In this document: positions 59,336 through 64,000 of the stretch, one piece after another
How positions within the stretch are numbered: position 1 is the stretch's first letter
Layout of the letters: each line of letters begins with the position of its first letter
Assembly (NCBI GenBank): GCA_002477755.1
Contig: DLKD01000062.1
Location: forward strand, 1-64,000
Length of the DNA stretch: 64,000 nt
Source: Gordonia sp. UBA7599
GTDB taxonomy: Bacteria; Actinomycetota; Actinomycetes; Mycobacteriales; Mycobacteriaceae
Direction: 5' to 3'
The notes under the pieces: model-generated
What the model was told of the DNA's origin: nothing
Seen by the model: the letters and a program-made list of their open reading frames with translations, nothing else
Database searches by the model: none
Made by a program: the position numbers and the translations under genes

Positions 59336-60607
59336 TCAGTCCGCGAGCGCACCGATCAGGTAGCTGACCGCGGGCATCAGGTTGGTCATCATGCCCACGT
59401 TGTGCGTCCACCCGCCGGGCAGCGGCGGCGTGCCGTCGACCGTCATCGTCACGGGTACGCCCTTGCCCCGCCACTCGTCGTAGAGCTGGCGCACCTGCGC
59501 GTAGGGCACGTCGGTGTCAGCGGGCGCACTCTCCAGCAGCACGGGCACGGTGGGTTTGCCGCGGCCGATGCGCTGGTCGTCGACAGCCTTGAGCAGGTCG
59601 GGACTGCGGCGGATGAGCGCGCCGAAGGATTCACCGGTGTTGGTCCACTCGCTGGTGCGCCGGTTGCCGAAGGTCCGCCCGGTGTCGAAGACGCACTGCT
59701 GGGCCACCGTCGCGAGCATCGCCTTGCCCGCCGAGTTCAGCTCGCGGTCGAGGATCTCCTTCACCTTCGGGTAGCGCACGGCGAGACCGTTGAAGAAGTA
59801 GCCGATGGACCCGGCATCGTGACCGTCGGCCTTGTCGATGACGCTGAGCACGTCGGCGACGGGTGCACCGGCATAGGCGGCGCGGATGTCGAGCTCGCGG
59901 GCATAGTCCGGTGCGAGTTCGACGGCGGCGGCCGCCGCGGAACCGCCCTGCGAGTATCCGGAGAACGCGACGGGTGCGTTCCCCGGCGCGTCGGCCAACC
60001 TCAGCGCGGCCCGGGCAGCGTCGATCATCGCGTAGCCCTGCTCGGCGCGGTTGAGGTACGTGGCCACACCGGGCGTGCCCATGCCGACGTAGTCGGGGAT
60101 CGCGACGCGCACCCCGTTGTTGAGGAGCAGGTACAGCTCCGGGGCGGTGTAATTGAGCGCGACGCTGCCCTTGTCTTGGAAGGCGACCGGGGTGTTCATC
60201 GTCTTCGACGTGGCGCACTGGTCGCCCTGCCCGACGGTGGCCGGGCCCATCACGACGGTCGGGCGCGGACCGCGTCCGCGCCACGCCGCGACGGGTTCGA
60301 CGACGACGCCGGTCGCCGCCACCGGATCCTTGTCCTGGTAGCTGGTCATGTACATGATCCGCGTCGCCGTGCCCGGCCACGGACCGCTGAATCCGGGGAC
60401 CTGCAGCACCAACGGGATCGGTTGCGAACGCAGGATCACGCCGGGCGCGGAGTTGCCCGGGCTCAGTTGCGCGGGCGGCGTATAGAAGTCCCCTGCAACG
60501 GCACTCGATGTCCCGACGACCAGCCCGGCTCCCGACACGGCAACGGTGACCGCAGCACTGCACCACCGACGGATTCGCCGTCGGCTGCCGATGGTTGCGA
60601 GCGCCAT
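59336..60607 (-). CDS. Exported secretory lipase (PF03583-type)
   Basis: The protein has 423 residues. The signal peptide has a twin-arginine-like start (GSRRRIRRWCSAAVTVAVSG, ending SSAVAGD). LIP features: MYMTSYQDKDPVAATGVVVE, the elbow PVAFSGYSQGGSAAAAAVEL (Ser in GYSQG), Asp in LLESAPADTDVPYAQVRQLY, and His in GGWTHNVGMMTNL near the end. Two Cys (GDQCATSK, QQCVFDTG) likely form a disulfide. Fourth lipase-type gene of the window; acts outside the cell on esters. Confidence 0.85.
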   Translation of the reverse strand: MALATIGSRRRIRRWCSAAVTVAVSGAGLVVGTSSAVAGDFYTPPAQLSPGNSAPGVILRSQPIPLVLQVPGFSGPWPGTATRIMYMTSYQDKDPVAATGVVVEPVAAWRGRGPRPTVVMGPATVGQGDQCATSKTMNTPVAFQDKGSVALNYTAPELYLLLNNGVRVAIPDYVGMGTPGVATYLNRAEQGYAMIDAARAALRLADAPGNAPVAFSGYSQGGSAAAAAVELAPDYARELDIRAAYAGAPVADVLSVIDKADGHDAGSIGYFFNGLAVRYPKVKEILDRELNSAGKAMLATVAQQCVFDTGRTFGNRRTSEWTNTGESFGALIRRSPDLLKAVDDQRIGRGKPTVPVLLESAPADTDVPYAQVRQLYDEWRGKGVPVTMTVDGTPPLPGGWTHNVGMMTNLMPAVSYLIGALAD

Positions 60608-60708
60608 GGTGCCGAAGCTACGCGCGCCCGATGCAAGCGCGGTAGGACCGTTTCCCTACCGCAACCCGCTGTTCTCAGATTGAGACGCCGCGGGTGGTCG
60701 GGACGTGA

Positions 60709-60882
60709 TCAGTCCTCGTCGTCGGCGTCGGCGGCGTCGTTGCGCTCCTTGGCGATCTCCAGCGCGCGCTTGGCCGTGGCCTCGTCCGGGTAGGGACCCA
60801 TCCGGTCGAGCACGCTGCCGTGCTTGCCCTGGGTGACCTTGCCGGTCGAGATCTCGTAGTACCACTGATCGTCGTCGCTCAT
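60709..60882 (-). CDS. Small SPOR-like acidic protein, 57 aa
   Basis: The ATG at 60882 gives MSDDDQWYYEISTGKVTQGK, HGSVLDRMGPYPDEATAKRA, LEIAKERNDAADADDED. QWYYxxxTGxVxxG followed by MGPYxxxxxAxxAL is a compact conserved actinobacterial small protein resembling a SPOR-type repeat. Function is unknown; conservation of the pattern supports a real gene. The longer minus-strand frame over the same bases is not the coding frame. Confidence 0.85.
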   Translation of the reverse strand: MSDDDQWYYEISTGKVTQGKHGSVLDRMGPYPDEATAKRALEIAKERNDAADADDED

Positions 60883-60955
60883 GCTCTCAGCCTATCGGTC
60901 CGCCACGCGCACCGGACCGCTAAGCTCGCCTCCGATAATTACGTGAGGAGGGGCC

Positions 60956-61393
60956 GTGGGGCGCATCAAACATGAGAACACGATCGAGGTGCCGATCGAC
61001 ACGGTGTGGGACTACATGTCGGAGGTGTCGAACCTACCGGACTGGATGTTCGGCCTGTCGGAGATGACGCCGCTGACCGACCAGACCCGCGGCGAGGGCG
61101 CGCGCTTCCAGCTGCGGATGAAGGTCGGGGCACGTATCGACTCGGTCCTCACGGTCACCCGCTGGGTCGACGGTCGCGAGATTGACACGGCGTCGCTCTC
61201 CGGCTTCGAGAACAAGACCCGTTGGAAGCTCACCGAGATCGACCCGCAGACGACGAAGATCTCCGTCCAGATCGACTACAACTTCCCCGGCGGCTTCGCC
61301 GGCAAGGCGCTGTCCAAGCTGTTCGAGCCGGGCGTCCACGCCGCAGTCTCGGCGTCGGACCACAAGCTGAACTCGATTCTCAAGGCGCTGTAG
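60956..61393 (+). CDS. SRPBCC-family (polyketide cyclase/START-like) protein
   Basis: The protein has 145 residues, GTG start after GAGGAGG. MGRIKHENTIEVPIDTVWDY opens the fold; WMFGLSEMTPLTDQTRGEGA, FQLRMKVGARIDSVLTVTRW and TRWKLTEIDPQTTKISVQID are its strands; a C-terminal long helix is FEPGVHAAVSASDHKLNSIL. It binds a hydrophobic ligand in the cytoplasm; the ligand is unknown. Ends 87 nt from asd (convergent). Confidence 0.85.
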   Translation: MGRIKHENTIEVPIDTVWDYMSEVSNLPDWMFGLSEMTPLTDQTRGEGARFQLRMKVGARIDSVLTVTRWVDGREIDTASLSGFENKTRWKLTEIDPQTTKISVQIDYNFPGGFAGKALSKLFEPGVHAAVSASDHKLNSILKAL

Positions 61394-61480
61394 CCCTCGA
61401 CCCTTCGCAGTTTCGTCAACTCAGCGTCGATCGATGCTGGGTTGCCGAAACGGCGCGGACTCTGCGCGCGGGCCCGCCAG

Positions 61481-63774
<2,294 letters not shown>

Positions 63775-63874
63775 CGGATTGCGCCTCTCTTCACCAGGGG
63801 ATTGTCGAGCGCTCAGTCTACCGGGGCCGTGGTTGTCCGTCCGAACGCATATCGCCGCCACTACCATCGCCGTC

Positions 63875-64000
63875 GTGGCCAACTCCCGACCCACACCGCG
63901 CGACGCCGCCGACGACTGGGCGATCCCGGTCATCGTGTTCTTCGCGATCCGCCTCATCGGCGTCGGCGTCCTGGCCCGATTCGCCGATCTGCGCGGCACC
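63875..64000 (+). CDS. 5' end of a membrane protein gene, cut by the window edge
   Basis: A GTG at 63875, 7 nt after TACCAT (leaderless pattern), opens a frame reading [40 protein letters not shown], running off the edge. The start of a TM helix is seen after residue 17. Possibly a polyprenyl-linked mannosyltransferase or other polytopic protein, but too little is visible to name it. Divergent from lysC. Confidence 0.6.
   Translation, partial: MANSRPTPRDAADDWAIPVIVFFAIRLIGVGVLARFADLRGT

Overview
The window reads as chromosomal DNA of a high-GC, mycolic-acid-type actinobacterium (order Mycobacteriales), most like Gordonia or a close relative. The evidence is gene order. From about 21.3 kb rightwards the genes follow the Mycobacterium tuberculosis Rv3657c-Rv3683 block almost one for one: tadC-tadB-tadA-ssd, 6C RNA, a HAD phosphatase, Ms1 RNA, a Rv3662c-like gene, acs, a holin-like protein, ephE, marP, Nudix, TlpA, nth, a Rv3675-like gene, crp, an MBL-fold gene, ridA, a Rv3678A-like gene, two ArsA/Get3-type ATPases, whiB4, ponA2 and a metallophosphoesterase. 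Aspartokinase and asd close the window. Species assignment is inference; no rRNA is present.

Bases 1 to about 21,280 are an accessory island. From the left it holds an IS3-type element cut by the window edge; a HEPN-type fragment the IS has broken into; an Abi_2 abortive-infection gene with a hairpin-rich upstream region; a frameshifted, truncated caspase/CHAT-like remnant; a three-gene restriction-modification operon (two adenine-methylase-type subunits plus a GIY-YIG-helicase protein); an ArdA antirestriction operon; a tyrosine recombinase; a GIY-YIG-like protein; a PIN toxin with an inactivated ImmA/IrrE-like partner; a DUF4062-like sensor; a three-gene micro-operon with overlapping start/stop codons; a serine resolvase; an XRE/lipoprotein/secreted-protein operon; and a second, rearranged ArdA operon. 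Both ArdA leaders can fold a hairpin that hides the ribosome binding site. The island stops right beside tadC, where pilin and TadE-type genes would be expected.

21.3-30 kb carries the Tad ATPase and membrane genes, a MalT/LuxR-type ATPase regulator and two secreted lipases. This last block has no counterpart at this point in M. tuberculosis. 29.9-31.4 kb holds two small RNAs on either side of a HAD-IB phosphatase: a 6C RNA (minus strand, with two hairpin loops of six C) and an Ms1-type RNA (plus strand). Their synteny is with M. tuberculosis B11/6C and MTS2823.

32-49 kb is core metabolism and envelope: a methyltransferase, acetyl-CoA synthetase, an epoxide-hydrolase-like enzyme, MarP, CoA Nudix hydrolase, thioredoxin-like protein, endonuclease III, the CRP regulator, Get3-like ATPases, WhiB4 and the class A PBP PonA2. 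49-61 kb is rich in exported and membrane proteins (two more lipases, an M28 peptidase and proteins of unknown function), with tRNA-Pro(CGG), an Ohr peroxidase and a TetR/MpaB-oxygenase divergon. 61.5-63.8 kb is asd and aspartokinase, the latter with an internal start for its beta subunit. Several core genes start 6-7 nt after a TANNNT -10 box and are probably leaderless.
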